Shown here: piece after piece, positions 16,477-25,952 of the stretch
How positions within the stretch are numbered: the stretch's first letter is position 1
Layout of the letters: each line of letters opens with the position of its first letter
Source: Curtobacterium sp. MCBD17_032
GTDB lineage: Bacteria > Actinomycetota > Actinomycetes > Actinomycetales > Microbacteriaceae
Direction of reading: 5' to 3'
Assembly (NCBI RefSeq): GCF_003234855.1
Contig: NZ_QKTO01000007.1
Coordinates: 54,304-118,303, forward strand
Length of the DNA stretch: 64,000 bases
Made by a program: the position numbers and the translations under genes
The notes under the pieces: generated by a model
Database searches by the model: none
The model's input: only the letters and a program-made list of their open reading frames with translations
What the model was told of the DNA's origin: nothing

Positions 16477-18861
16477 CTATTCGACTGTGGCGGTGGCGGT
16501 GGCGGTGCGGCGACGCCGACGTGCGACGAGCAGACTGCCACCGGCGGCGAGCAGGAGCAGGGCGGCCGCGGCGCCCGAGGCGAGCTCGGCACCCGTGAAC
16601 GCGAGCTGCTGCCCGGAGGCGGCGGTGATCGTGATCGGCGCCCAGCCGATCAGCGCGCCGTCCGCACCGACGACCGCGATCCGGTGTGCGCCGAGCGTCG
16701 TGCCGGCCGGGATCGTGACCCCGGCCGTGCCGTCCGCACCGACGACCGGAGTGCCGAGCAGCACCGGTGACGAGTACAGGTACACGGCGACGCGCTCACC
16801 GGCGTGCTCGCGCCCCACCGTCACGGTGATCGTCTCGCCGACGCGTGCCGTTGCCGGGGCGCTGATCCCACCGCGGTCCGCGGCGGTCAGGGCCGACTCG
16901 GCCGGGGCGCCCGGCACGGTCGGCGTCGCGCCGCCGGTGCCCGGTCCGGCGGTGGGGGTCGGCGTGGGCGTACCGTCGCCGGGCGGCGGGGTCGGCGTCG
17001 GGGTCGGCGTCGGCGTCGTGCCGCCGTCGCCCGGCTCGGTCTCCTCGGTGCACGGGAACGTCCCGGTCCGGAGGGAGAACCCGTCGGTGTCGTTGTCGTC
17101 CGCGTAGAAGGTCGCCCGCGAGCCGTCGGTGCACACGTCCGACATCACGAAGCCCTCGTTGGCCAGGTCGCGTGCTGCACCGGCCGGGGCCTCGTACACG
17201 CTCGCTGCGGTGAACACGCCGTCCTGCACGTCGAACAGTGCGGTGCGACCGGCGCACGCGTCGTCGCACGCCACCCAGAGCGCGTCGAGCGTCGCGTCGA
17301 ACTGGACCTCGGCCACGACGCTGAACGGCGTGGCGATCTCGGCCACGCGCGCCGCCGAGCCGTCCGCCATCAGGGCGTAGGCGGAGACGCTCGCCGTGCC
17401 CTCCACGCCGACGAAGAAGAGGCCCTCGCCGTGACCGGGGTACCGCGTCGGCGCGTAGGCGGCACCGGTCGCCCCGTCGACGAAGCCCTGTGCGGTGAGC
17501 CACGAGTCCGGTACCCAGGTGACGCCTTCGAGTCCGGCGTTCGCGCCGAGGCCCGGGAAGTCGCCGGCCAGGTCCCACTCGTCGGTGGCCCGCAGCGTCC
17601 GCTCGGAGCCGTCCGTCGTCGCGAAGCGGAGGACCGCCGGGCGGCTGGTCGACGACCGGTCGTTGTCGCGCTCGGTGGAGACGTAGACCGCGCCGGGGTC
17701 GTCCGTGGTGACGGTGACGCCCTCGGCGTCCGGGGTGCCGGAGCCGTCGGCGTAGCGGAGCGTCGTGCCGGTCGCGTTCGAGGGCGCCCAGCCGCCCTTC
17801 CCGTCGGAGACCATGCGGTAGAGCAGCCCGTCGCCGTTCTGCACGCCCCAGAGGACGCCGCCGCCGACCGCGGTGGACGAGGACTGCCAGTCGAGTCCGC
17901 TGAGGTCGCCCGAGAACGTGCCCTCGGCGTCGAGGACGGTCTCGTCCCGGCCGCCGGGCCACGGCTCCGCGGTGACGACACCGGCGAACGCGTTCGCCGC
18001 ACCCTTCGTCGCCGCGGACGTCGGGGCGAAGTCGCCGGTCCCGTCCGGGTTGCGGCCGATCGTGACGGCCGCGTGCTCGCTCCAGCTCGTCGAGTCGGCC
18101 AGGACGCCCGCGGGCGTGGAGATGCGCGCGGCATCCGCCTTGCCGAGCCCGAACCCGAAGTCCGCCTCGTCGAGGACGGTGAACCCGCCCGGGGCAACGG
18201 TCGTGCCCGCGGGGACTGTGTAGGCGTGGTCGTCCTCGGCGTCCTGGAACACGTAGCCGGCGAGGTCGACCGTCGTGGTGCCGGTGTTCGTCAGCTCGAC
18301 CCAGTCGCCCGGGGTGCCGCCCTGCGATTCGACCTCGTTGATCCGGACCGGCGAGGAGCAGTCGTTCGCCCGGCCCTTGGTCGAGGCGGTGGTGTCCACG
18401 AGGGCCCCGAGCCCGTCCGGGCAGCGGCCGTACGTGACCGCTGCGTGGGTCTCGTACGCGTGGCCGAGCACGAGCGCACCCGAGGCGTTGAACACCCGGA
18501 CCTGGTCGGGGTTGCCGAGCCCGAAGTCGAACCCGGGCGCCGTGCTCGTCAGCTGGTCGATCACGAAGTACCCGCCGGGGGCGATCACGGAGCCTGCAGG
18601 CAGCACGTACCGGGTGTGCTCGTCACTGTCGTCGAGCATCGACCACCCGCTGACGTCGGCGGCGACGGTCGCGGTGTTCTTCAGCTCCACCCAGTCGGTG
18701 TCGTCCGCGTTCGACTCGATCTCGTTGATGACGACGCCGTTGGCCGCGACGGCAGGCGCATCGACGGGGGCTGCCGTGGCGGGCGCAGCGGCCAGGACGC
18801 CGGCCGCGACGACGAGGCCGGTCGCGATCGTGGCGCCGAGACGCAGGGCGGGTGTGCGCAT
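16477..18861 (-). CDS. Sortase-anchored surface protein with two lamin-tail domains
   Basis: 794 aa. Residues 1-32 are a signal peptide ending APATAA. Two lamin-tail domains (about 42-165 and 172-290) share the pattern INEIES...DWVELKNT...GYFVIDQ and INEVES...DWVELTNT...GGFTVLDE. A 300-residue region (about 295-610) rich in propeller-like strands (GVLWGVQNGDGLLYRM, GAVYVSTERDNDR, GLEGVTWVPDSWL) resembles esterase-like/SdiA-regulated beta-propellers. A Thr-Pro linker follows, then an Ig-like part and the anchor LAFTG, membrane segment and RRRRR. Function is unknown; surface attachment or nucleic acid/phosphate processing are possibilities. The last codons are a 6-bp DNA repeat encoding TATATAT. 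The ribosome site is GAAGGACCTCC. Confidence 0.85.
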   Translation of the reverse strand: MRTPALRLGATIATGLVVAAGVLAAAPATAAPVDAPAVAANGVVINEIESNADDTDWVELKNTATVAADVSGWSMLDDSDEHTRYVLPAGSVIAPGGYFVIDQLTSTAPGFDFGLGNPDQVRVFNASGALVLGHAYETHAAVTYGRCPDGLGALVDTTASTKGRANDCSSPVRINEVESQGGTPGDWVELTNTGTTTVDLAGYVFQDAEDDHAYTVPAGTTVAPGGFTVLDEADFGFGLGKADAARISTPAGVLADSTSWSEHAAVTIGRNPDGTGDFAPTSAATKGAANAFAGVVTAEPWPGGRDETVLDAEGTFSGDLSGLDWQSSSTAVGGGVLWGVQNGDGLLYRMVSDGKGGWAPSNATGTTLRYADGSGTPDAEGVTVTTDDPGAVYVSTERDNDRSSTSRPAVLRFATTDGSERTLRATDEWDLAGDFPGLGANAGLEGVTWVPDSWLTAQGFVDGATGAAYAPTRYPGHGEGLFFVGVEGTASVSAYALMADGSAARVAEIATPFSVVAEVQFDATLDALWVACDDACAGRTALFDVQDGVFTAASVYEAPAGAARDLANEGFVMSDVCTDGSRATFYADDNDTDGFSLRTGTFPCTEETEPGDGGTTPTPTPTPTPPPGDGTPTPTPTAGPGTGGATPTVPGAPAESALTAADRGGISAPATARVGETITVTVGREHAGERVAVYLYSSPVLLGTPVVGADGTAGVTIPAGTTLGAHRIAVVGADGALIGWAPITITAASGQQLAFTGAELASGAAAALLLLAAGGSLLVARRRRRTATATATVE

Positions 18862-18909
18862 GGAGGTCCTTCGGGTCGGGGGCCTGCACGACTGTTCAGC
18901 ATCCAGTGG

Positions 18910-18927
18910 GACGGGCGGTGTCCCGTC
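18910..18927 (-). terminator. Small hairpin after the ROK gene
   Basis: GACGGG-N6-CCCGTC lies 39 bp downstream of the ROK stop codon, enclosed by a wider GTTCA / TGAAC pairing. It probably separates the ROK transcript from the lamin-tail gene. Confidence 0.5.
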
Positions 18928-18965
18928 GGTGAACGGATGGTGTCAGCGACCGAGCGCGGCGACGC

Positions 18966-20240
18966 TCAGTGCGCGATGAGCAGCGCACTCGCCCGCGGCG
19001 ACAGCGCAGCGTCGAGCACGAGACAGGCCGCCCCGACCGCGGCGACGTCCGCCCCGCGCCGGCTCTCGACCACCGTCACGGGGTGCTTCGGGACGAGGAT
19101 CGGCGACCCCGCGATCGCCGCCGTCGCTGCCGGGAGGGCAGCTGGCGCGATCCGCGACCAGAACGGTCCGCCGAAGACGACCCGGTCGACGTCGAGCAGG
19201 TTCACGATGACGACCACGGCCCGCCCCATGACCGTGCCGACCTCGGCCGCGAACGCCGATGCGAGCGGGTCACCCGCCGCGACTGCCTCGCCGAGCGCGT
19301 CCCACGCCCGGTCGACCGCTGCGAGGTCCACCGCGGTGCCGTCCCCGCCCGCGACCCGGACTCCCTCGTCACCGAGCGGGATGCCCCGTTCGACCGCGAT
19401 CCGCACGAGCCGGTCGGGCGTCACGGTTGCCCCGACCTCACCACGCGCTCCCTCGCCGTCCGGCGTCCCGGCGAGGCTCCCCTGGTCGACCATGATGTGC
19501 CCGGCGTCCCCGGCGTTCGCCCCGGATCCCCGCACGGGCTCGTGGTCGATGACCAGCCCGACGCCGAACCCGGTGCCGAAGTACACGAACGCGAAGTCCC
19601 GCGCCGCCGCCTCCCGCGCCAGGAACACCTCCCCGACCGCCGCCGCCGTGACGTCCTTCTCGAGCAACACGGGGTAGCCGGTCGCGTCGCCCAGGGCGTC
19701 CCGCAGCGCCACGTCGCGCCACCGCGGCAGGAACGGCGGGTCGAGCACGATGCCGGCGGCCGCGTCGATCGGCCCGGGCGAGGCGACGCCGACACCGAGC
19801 ACCGCCTCGGGGTCGATGCCCGCGCGACGGACGAGTTCGTCGACGGCGGAGGCCATCGTCCGGATGACCTGCTCGGGGTCCTCGGCGCTCGGGGTCGACG
19901 TGGTGGCCTCGGCCACCACCGCACCCGCCAGGTCGAGCAGCACGTAGGTGACGACCGCGGGGTCGACGTGCACCCCGACGGCGAAACGGCTGCGGGCCTC
20001 CAGGCGGAGGATCGTGCGCGGCTTGCCGCGCCCCGACACCACCGTGCCGGACTCGACGATCATGCCGACGTCGATGAGGTACCGGGTGACGTTCGAGACG
20101 GTCTGCGGGCTGAGACCGGTGCGGGCCGCGAGCTCCACGCGGCTGAGGCCGTCGGACGACCGGCGGACGGCGTCGAGCACGACCGTGCGGTTGAAGCCGC
20201 CCAGCGACGGCAGGTTCGCCCCACGTCGATGCTCCGCCAC
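18966..20240 (-). CDS. ROK family transcriptional regulator lacking the zinc motif
   Basis: About 424 aa. Residues 10-75 form a winged helix-turn-helix (FNRTVVLDAVRR...SRVELAARTGLSPQTVSNVTRYLIDVGMI). A sugar-kinase-like ROK domain follows (GVGVASPGPIDAAAGIVLDPP, LLEKDVTAAAVGEVFL with the usual catalytic Asp, FGTGFGVGLVIDHEPVRGSGANAGDAGHIMVD). The CxCGxxGCxE zinc motif expected after GHI is absent; the stretch is Gly/Glu/Asp-rich instead. ROK repressors release DNA on binding a sugar. Position suggests control of the mannoside genes. The start is GTG 20240, with TATCGT 7 nt upstream. Confidence 0.85.
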   Translation of the reverse strand: MAEHRRGANLPSLGGFNRTVVLDAVRRSSDGLSRVELAARTGLSPQTVSNVTRYLIDVGMIVESGTVVSGRGKPRTILRLEARSRFAVGVHVDPAVVTYVLLDLAGAVVAEATTSTPSAEDPEQVIRTMASAVDELVRRAGIDPEAVLGVGVASPGPIDAAAGIVLDPPFLPRWRDVALRDALGDATGYPVLLEKDVTAAAVGEVFLAREAAARDFAFVYFGTGFGVGLVIDHEPVRGSGANAGDAGHIMVDQGSLAGTPDGEGARGEVGATVTPDRLVRIAVERGIPLGDEGVRVAGGDGTAVDLAAVDRAWDALGEAVAAGDPLASAFAAEVGTVMGRAVVVIVNLLDVDRVVFGGPFWSRIAPAALPAATAAIAGSPILVPKHPVTVVESRRGADVAAVGAACLVLDAALSPRASALLIAH

Positions 20241-20247
20241 CCGAGCG

Positions 20248-20253
20248 ACGATA
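20248..20253 (-). promoter_or_regulatory. -10 box TATCGT, leaderless ROK promoter
   Basis: TATCGT lies 7 nt before the GTG at 20240 and sets the start of the ROK gene. Confidence 0.55.
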
Positions 20254-20308
20254 CCGCCGGACCGCGCTGCCTCCGTCGCACCGCTGGCATCCGACCCGCT
20301 CGCACCGT

Positions 20309-20314
20309 TAGCCT
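20309..20314 (+). promoter_or_regulatory. -10 box TAGCCT, leaderless GNAT promoter
   Basis: TAGCCT lies 7 nt before the ATG at 20322. It faces away from the ROK promoter 56 bp to the left. Confidence 0.6.
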
Positions 20315-20321
20315 GACCGAC

Positions 20322-20774
20322 ATGACGGACCTCCGCCTCGAAGAACTCTCCGCAGCGACCGCCGCAGCGGCCAACTCGCTGACGCTGAAGCCGGGGCAGG
20401 AGCAGTTCGTCCAGCCGACCTCGTACGCGCAGGCCGAGTCGGACGTGAAGCCGAGTGCCTCGTGGCCGCGGGTCGTCCTGGACGGGGACGAGGTCGTCGG
20501 GCTCATCATCGGCAGCTTCGACGCCGACAACGCGCAGGAGGAACTGCGCAGCTGCATCTGGCGGGTGAACGTCGCCGCGAACGCGCAGGGGCGCGGTGTC
20601 GGCCGGTTCGCCGTGCACGCCCTGGCCGACGAGGCCCGCAAGCGCGGCTTCGAACGCCTGACCGTGGTGTACGAGCCGGGCACCGGCAGCCCTGAGAAGT
20701 TCTTCCAGGCACTCGGGTTCACGGTCGTCGGCGAGACGCAGTACGGCGACCACTTCGCGGCGCTGACGCTCTAG
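20322..20774 (+). CDS. GNAT family N-acetyltransferase
   Basis: A 150-aa single-domain acetyltransferase. The acetyl-CoA loop is VNVAANAQGRGVGRFAVHAL (Q/RxxGxG/A), and the C-terminal strand is FFQALGFTVVGETQYGDHFA. The substrate is unknown. It is divergent from the ROK gene and is followed 11 bp later by the alkyltransferase-like gene, probably in one transcript. The start is well set by the -10 box 7 nt upstream. Confidence 0.87.
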   Translation: MTDLRLEELSAATAAAANSLTLKPGQEQFVQPTSYAQAESDVKPSASWPRVVLDGDEVVGLIIGSFDADNAQEELRSCIWRVNVAANAQGRGVGRFAVHALADEARKRGFERLTVVYEPGTGSPEKFFQALGFTVVGETQYGDHFAALTL

Positions 20775-20785
20775 GCCGCGCTGCC

Positions 20786-21151
20786 GTGGCGGAGCGCCCC
20801 GACCCGCAGCCGGGTGCGGATGCCGACTTCGGCGCGGCGGTCGCCGAGGTGGTCCGGTCGATCCCGTCCGGCCGCGTCATGACGTACGGGGACGTCGCCG
20901 CCGTGCTCGGCTCCCGCGCTTCCCGTGCGGTCGGGAAGGTGATGGCGCACGAGGGCGCCGACCTGCCCTGGTGGCGGGTCGTCCGGGCCGGCGGGCTGCC
21001 CCCGGTCCGGCACGAGGCGCGCGCCCTCGAGCACTACCGCGCCGAGGGCACCCCGCTCCGGCAGACGCGAGCGGTCGACGACGACACGGCCTGGAGGCTC
21101 GACATGCGCCGTGCGCGCTGGTCGCCGCCCCGGGACTGCTGGTCGGACTAA
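20786..21151 (+). CDS. Alkyltransferase-like (ATL) DNA-repair protein
   Basis: A 121-aa homologue of the O6-alkylguanine-DNA alkyltransferase C-terminal domain. The helix-turn-helix reads IPSGRVMTYGDVAAVLGSRASRAVGKVM. The alkyltransferase active site PCHRV is replaced by PWWRVV, so there is no acceptor Cys. ATL proteins bind O6-alkylguanine without repairing it and recruit nucleotide excision repair. The known ATL signature is PWHR; the second Trp here is a further change. GTG start 11 bp after the GNAT. Its stop codon overlaps the end of the convergent DUF805 gene by 4 bp. Confidence 0.85.
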   Translation: MAERPDPQPGADADFGAAVAEVVRSIPSGRVMTYGDVAAVLGSRASRAVGKVMAHEGADLPWWRVVRAGGLPPVRHEARALEHYRAEGTPLRQTRAVDDDTAWRLDMRRARWSPPRDCWSD

Positions 21152-21603
21152 CGCCGCGCGGGCGGCACCGGACCGGGCTGCAGGTCGAACCGCGTGCCCT
21201 TCGGGTTCGACGGCAGCAGGAAGAACACGAAGAGCACGAGCGAGCCGATGCCCGGCAGCACGTGCAGGAACTGCCAGAAGCCGGACAGGTTCGCGTCGTG
21301 CAGCCGCCGGGCGCCGAGGGCCAGGCCGCCGACGAGCGTCACGAGGGCCCAGAGCACGAACAGGTAGGACCCGACGGGGTTCTCGAGCAGCGGGGCGTCC
21401 GGGGTGAACGCCTGCGGCACGAGCTGCAGCACGAGGCCGATCGCGAACGACGTCAGCCACCACCACCAGAACTCGGAGCGGGACGCCCGGCCGGTGAACA
21501 CCGTGTACTTCCGCCAGAACCGCCGGACGGCCTCGGCGAAGGGGGCGCCGACGAAGGGATCGCGCAGGGCGACGCCTCCCGGCTGGACGTCGTTGTTGCT
21601 CAT
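21148..21603 (-). CDS. DUF805 membrane protein
   Basis: A 151-aa protein with the DUF805 hallmark FTGRASRSEFWWWWL followed by about four membrane segments and the conserved GARRLHDANLSGFW loop. Function is unknown. The start is the ATG before SNNDVQPG, with TTTGCT 6 nt upstream and a GGGGGG stretch just before it. An 8-residue longer form from 21627 is possible but less likely. Confidence 0.85.
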   Translation of the reverse strand: MSNNDVQPGGVALRDPFVGAPFAEAVRRFWRKYTVFTGRASRSEFWWWWLTSFAIGLVLQLVPQAFTPDAPLLENPVGSYLFVLWALVTLVGGLALGARRLHDANLSGFWQFLHVLPGIGSLVLFVFFLLPSNPKGTRFDLQPGPVPPARR

Positions 21604-21651
21604 CCCCCCAGCAAACCACGGCCGCACGCCGTTCCGCGCCCGGGAACGGCT

Positions 21652-21679
21652 GTCGCGCCCCGTCGGGACGGGGCGCGAC
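21652..21679 (-). terminator. Terminator of the ABC exporter operon
   Basis: GTCGCGCCCCGTC pairs perfectly with GACGGGGCGCGAC around a 2-nt centre, 27 bp after the stop codon at 21707. Confidence 0.8.
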
Positions 21680-21706
21680 GGCCGGAGCGGGGTCGGGACG
21701 AGCGGG

Positions 21707-23644
21707 TCAGACCAGCGAGTCCCGCCAGGCGGCGTGCAGCTGGGAGAAGCGCCCCGTCCCGGCGATGAGGTCGGCGGGCGTGCCGTCCTCGACGATCCGC
21801 CCGTACTCCATCACGAGCACCCGGTGGGCGATCGCGACGGTGGACAGTCGGTGCGCGATGATCACGGCCGTGCGGTCGGCGAGCAGGGTCTCGAGCCCCT
21901 CCTGCACGAGCCGCTCGGACGGGATGTCGAGCGACGCCGTGGCCTCGTCCAGGATGAGCACCTTCGGGTCCGCGAGGAACGCACGGGCGAACGACAGCAG
22001 CTGCCGCTGGCCCGCCGACACCCGGCCACCGCGCTTGTTCACGTCGGTGTCGTACCCGTCCGGCAACACCGTGATGAACGCGTGGGCACCGACCGCCTTC
22101 GCCGCCGCCACGATGTCCGCCCGGGACGCCCCGGGTCGGCCGAGCTCGATGTTGTCCGCCACCGACCCGGAGAACAGGTACGCCTCCTGGGTCACCATGA
22201 CGACCGCGCGGCGCATGTCCTTCGGGTCGAGGTCGCGCAGGTCGATGCCGTCCAGCGTCACCGCGCCCGCGGTCGGGTCGTAGAACCGCGCCATGAGCTT
22301 GGCGAGCGTCGACTTGCCGGCACCGGTCGACCCCACGAGCGCGATCGTCTGTCCCGCCGGGATGTGCAGGTCGAACTCCGGCAGCACGACACGGTCCGCG
22401 TTGTAGGCGAACGCGACGTGCTCGAAGTCGACCCGGCCGGCGGCGTCGGGCAGCTTCACGGGCTTGGTCGGGTCCGGGACGCTCGGCTGTTCCTCGAGCA
22501 CGCCGGAGATCTTCTCCATCGCCGCCGAGGCCGACTGGTAGCTGTTGTAGAACATCGCGAGTTCCTGCGCCGGGTCGAAGAACCGCTTGGCGTACAGCGC
22601 GACCGCGAGCAGCGCGCCGATCTCGAGCGATCCGCCGACGACCCGGAAGCCGCCGACGATGACGACCGCGGCGAGCGTCGCGTTCCCGATGAGCACCAGA
22701 CCCGGGTCGAAGATCCCGAACAGGTTGAACACGCGGGCGTTCGCCTGGCGGTTCTGCTCGACCTGCTCGCCGTACTCGACCTCGTTGCGGGACTCCTTGC
22801 GGAACGCCTGCACCGCGCGGATCCCGGTCATCGTCTCGACGAAGTGCACGATCACGCGCGCACTCGTCGTCCGGGTGGACCGGAACAGCTGCTGGGAGCG
22901 CTGCTGGAACCACCGGGTCAGGAACCACAGCGGCACGAGGGCGACCGCGAGCACCAGGCCGGAGGTCGGGTCGAGGAGCACGAGCGCCACCGCGGTGAAG
23001 AGCATGTACAGCACGCCCTGGATGAGCTGGTTCAACCCGGAGTCGAGCAGTTCGCGGATCGAGTCGAGGTCGCTCGTCTGCCGGGAGATGATCCGGCCCG
23101 ACGTGTACGTCTCGTGGAACTCGAGCGAGAGCCGCTGCGTGTGCAGGAACACCCGCTTCCGCAGGTCGAACAGGATCGCCTGGCTGATCCGCGCGGACAA
23201 CACCGTGTACCAGGCGGTGAGGACGGCCCCGACGACCGCGATCGTGATGTACGACCCCACGACGAGGAACGCCGGTGCCCAGTCGTCCCGGTCGAGCACG
23301 GTGGGGAGCGCGTGGTCGATGCCCCATGCGATGAGCGCGGGGCCGGCGACCTGTCCGGCCGTCGCGAGCACGACGACGACCGCGATGCCCCAGAGCCGGG
23401 CCTGCAGCGGCGCGGCGAGCGAGCCGAGCAGCGCGAGCGACCGGCGCCGCAGGCGGCGGCTCTCGGCCTTCGTGAAGTCCTCGCGCTCCTCCCCGCGCAC
23501 ACCGTGCACGGTGATCGACGCGGTGACCGGCGCTGCTGCCTCGGCCGCCTGCGTACCGGTGCCGACCTGCGCGACCGGCACCGACCCTCCCGTCGGTTCC
23601 TGGTCGACGGTCACGCGCGCGTCCTGGTCGGTCTCGTCGCTCAT
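21707..23644 (-). CDS. ABC exporter half-transporter, subunit B
   Basis: 645 aa. Residues 1-70 are a polar, Gln/Ala-rich tail. The six-helix exporter membrane domain covers about 75-390. The nucleotide-binding domain has Walker [15 protein letters not shown], a degenerate signature [15 protein letters not shown] (SAGQ instead of SGGQ), a canonical Walker [13 protein letters not shown] with catalytic Glu, and the switch AHRLST. Together with subunit A, whose Walker B lacks the Glu, it should form a heterodimeric exporter with one inactive ATP site, as in TM287/288 and BmrCD. The substrate may be a drug or lipid; it is not determinable. The ATG overlaps the stop codon of subunit A by 4 bp. Confidence 0.93.
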   Translation of the reverse strand: MSDETDQDARVTVDQEPTGGSVPVAQVGTGTQAAEAAAPVTASITVHGVRGEEREDFTKAESRRLRRRSLALLGSLAAPLQARLWGIAVVVVLATAGQVAGPALIAWGIDHALPTVLDRDDWAPAFLVVGSYITIAVVGAVLTAWYTVLSARISQAILFDLRKRVFLHTQRLSLEFHETYTSGRIISRQTSDLDSIRELLDSGLNQLIQGVLYMLFTAVALVLLDPTSGLVLAVALVPLWFLTRWFQQRSQQLFRSTRTTSARVIVHFVETMTGIRAVQAFRKESRNEVEYGEQVEQNRQANARVFNLFGIFDPGLVLIGNATLAAVVIVGGFRVVGGSLEIGALLAVALYAKRFFDPAQELAMFYNSYQSASAAMEKISGVLEEQPSVPDPTKPVKLPDAAGRVDFEHVAFAYNADRVVLPEFDLHIPAGQTIALVGSTGAGKSTLAKLMARFYDPTAGAVTLDGIDLRDLDPKDMRRAVVMVTQEAYLFSGSVADNIELGRPGASRADIVAAAKAVGAHAFITVLPDGYDTDVNKRGGRVSAGQRQLLSFARAFLADPKVLILDEATASLDIPSERLVQEGLETLLADRTAVIIAHRLSTVAIAHRVLVMEYGRIVEDGTPADLIAGTGRFSQLHAAWRDSLV

Positions 23645-25467
23645 GCCATCGCCTCCTCTCGGTCGTTCGCGTCGTCGTCGTCGAGCGACGAGATGACGGC
23701 GCGGTAGTGCTCGTTCGTGGCCATCAGCTCGGCGTGCGTGCCGACGGCGGTGACGCGGCCGTCCTCCATGAGCGCCACCCGATCGGCGAGCGTCACGGTC
23801 GACGGACGGTGGGCGACGATGAGCGACGTCGTGTCGGCGAGGACCCGGCGGAGACCGGCCTCGACCCGGGCCTCGGTGTCGACGTCGAGCGCGGACAGCG
23901 GGTCGTCGAGGACGAGCACGCTCGGCCGCGCCGCGATCGCCCGCGCGAGCGCGAGGCGCTGGCGCTGTCCGCCGGACAGCGACAGCCCTTCTTCCCCGAC
24001 GCGGGTGTCGACGCCCTCGGGCAGGTCGTCCACGAACGACGCCTGCGCGATGTCGAGGGCCTCGCGCATGATCCGCTCGGCCTCGTCCCCGGACAGGTCC
24101 GGCCGCCCGAGCAGGACGTTGTCGCGCACGCTCGACGAGAACAGGGTCGCGTCCTCGAAGGCGACCGCGACGTGTCGGCGCAGCTCGGCGCGGGTGAGGT
24201 CCCGCACGTCGACGCCGTCGATCGTGACGGACCCGCCGGTGACGTCGTACAACCGGGGCACGAGCGACAACAGCGTGGTCTTGCCCGAGCCGGTGAGCCC
24301 GACGAGCGCCATCGTCTCGCCCGGCTGCAGGTGCAGCTCGACGCCGTCCACCAGGTCCGGGAACTGCGGCGGGGAGTCCTGGTACCGGAAGTGCGTCGCG
24401 TTGAACGACAGCGCACCGTGCGGCTCCGCGATGGTCTTCGGCTCCGCGGGGTCCGTGATGGTGTTCTCGGAGTCCATGACCTCGAAGTACCGGTCCACGG
24501 CGGTCCGGGTGTCGAACGTCATCGACAGGAAGAACCCGATCGACTCGATCGGGAACCGCAGCACGGTGGCGGTCGCGAAGAACGCGAACAGCTGGCCGAC
24601 GCTGAGGTCCCCCTGGCTGGCGAGCCAGATGCCGGCGAGCAGGCAGAGCGCGAACGCCACGTCCGGCACGAGCAGCAGCCACAGCCAGATCGCCGCGATC
24701 GCCTTCGCCTTCTCGATCTCGGTGCCCCGCAGCTGTTCGGCCTGCTCGGCGAACTCGTCGAGCTTGTACCGACCCCGGCCGAACGCCTTGAGCACGCGGA
24801 TGCCGTGCACCGACTGCTCGACACTCGTCGCGAGGTCGCCGACCTGGTCCTGGCTGCGGCGGGCGACGATCGAGTACTTCCGCTCGAACAGGACGCTGTT
24901 CACCCACACCGGGATCGACGCCACCAAGAAGATGAGGCCGAGCTGCCACCCGAAGGTGAACAGCACGGCGAACCCGATGACGATCGTGACGACGTTCACG
25001 ACGAGGAGCACGATGCCGAACGCCAGCCACCGCCGGATGAGCGACAGGTCGGACACCGAACGGGACAGCAGCTGCCCCGACTCCCATCGGTCGTGGAACG
25101 CGACGGGCAGGTCCTGCAGCTTCGCGTAGAGCGCGTTGCGCATGCTCGCCTCGATGCGGGTCGACGGCCGCATGACGAGCTTCCGGCGCGAGGCGATGAA
25201 GAACGCCTCGAGCACGCCGAGCCCGAGCACTGCGGCACCGGCGGGCAGGATGAGCCCACCGTCGCCGGACGCGAGCGGTCCGTCGACGAGGGCCTGCAGG
25301 ACGTACGGGATCGCGAGCGCGACGACGGAGGCGCCGAGCGCCGCCAGCATCCCGCCGAGCAGCCGCCATCGGTAGGGCCTGACGTAGGGCCAGAGCCGCC
25401 CGAGTGCGCGGGCGGTGGAAGGGCGCGCCGGGGTCGGCGCCGGTTCCCGGTGGGGTCCCTGGGACAT
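23641..25467 (-). CDS. ABC exporter half-transporter, subunit A
   Basis: 608 aa from the ATG before SQGPHREP (ribosome site AGGA 9 nt upstream). The exporter membrane domain (about 25-330) contains the dual intracellular-loop motifs ([21 protein letters not shown]). The nucleotide-binding domain has Walker [15 protein letters not shown], a canonical signature [14 protein letters not shown], and Walker [13 protein letters not shown], in which Asp replaces the catalytic Glu. This is the expected complement of subunit B. A 55-residue in-frame upstream extension is low-complexity and lacks a ribosome site. Confidence 0.93.
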   Translation of the reverse strand: MSQGPHREPAPTPARPSTARALGRLWPYVRPYRWRLLGGMLAALGASVVALAIPYVLQALVDGPLASGDGGLILPAGAAVLGLGVLEAFFIASRRKLVMRPSTRIEASMRNALYAKLQDLPVAFHDRWESGQLLSRSVSDLSLIRRWLAFGIVLLVVNVVTIVIGFAVLFTFGWQLGLIFLVASIPVWVNSVLFERKYSIVARRSQDQVGDLATSVEQSVHGIRVLKAFGRGRYKLDEFAEQAEQLRGTEIEKAKAIAAIWLWLLLVPDVAFALCLLAGIWLASQGDLSVGQLFAFFATATVLRFPIESIGFFLSMTFDTRTAVDRYFEVMDSENTITDPAEPKTIAEPHGALSFNATHFRYQDSPPQFPDLVDGVELHLQPGETMALVGLTGSGKTTLLSLVPRLYDVTGGSVTIDGVDVRDLTRAELRRHVAVAFEDATLFSSSVRDNVLLGRPDLSGDEAERIMREALDIAQASFVDDLPEGVDTRVGEEGLSLSGGQRQRLALARAIAARPSVLVLDDPLSALDVDTEARVEAGLRRVLADTTSLIVAHRPSTVTLADRVALMEDGRVTAVGTHAELMATNEHYRAVISSLDDDDANDREEAMA

Positions 25468-25713
25468 GCGTCTGCGTCCTCGTGCTTCGTGCCGGGTCCG
25501 GTCGGTCAGGGGCTGGCCCTGTCCGGACGGGAGGCCCGGGGTGCGTTGCGTGGTCTGGTCGGCCGGGTGCCCGCTCGCGCTGTCGCGGTCGCCGCCGTCG
25601 GGACGGCGTTGACGCGGCTGCCGCATCGGCATCTGGTCGGGAGCGACGGGACGCGTTTCCCCGGCGCTCGGTGGGAGCGGGCCCGCTGCGGCCTGGTGGC
25701 TGTGCGGGCAGCC

Positions 25714-25863
25714 CTACGCGGTCAGCGGCGCCGGGACGACCGGCGTGCCCCCGGACCGGTGCGCCTCGACCCGGCGAGCGGGTCGTGCGGCGGGAGCGGT
25801 CCCGTCGATGGACGTCCGGGCCGTCCGGGCAGCCGTTGCCGTGGTGCCGGTCGTCGTGTCCAT
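25714..25863 (-). CDS. Possible 49-aa leader ORF upstream of the exporter
   Basis: In the 552-bp gap between purH and the exporter genes an ATG at 25863 has a ribosome site (GGAG, 5 nt spacing) and opens a 49-codon frame ending in TAG. The peptide is Thr/Ala/Arg-rich ([20 protein letters not shown] at its start) with no recognised motif. It lies between a promoter-like sequence near 25.95 kb and the exporter start. It could be a leader peptide or chance. The rest of the gap shows only one GGACGGGAGGC word (25525-25535). Confidence 0.3.
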   Translation of the reverse strand: MDTTTGTTATAARTARTSIDGTAPAARPARRVEAHRSGGTPVVPAPLTA

Positions 25864-25952
25864 CGTCACTCCAGTCGTCGTCGTCGTCACCGTCGTGCCG
25901 CGGTGCCGCCGACCCTGGTGCGGTCGTCGGCTGGTGCCGCGGAGCCTTGCAG

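Noticed and set aside
20241..20753. N-terminal extension of the ROK regulator to 595 residues
   Set aside because: The extension is antisense to the GNAT gene and lacks motifs; TATCGT upstream of GTG 20240 fits the short form.
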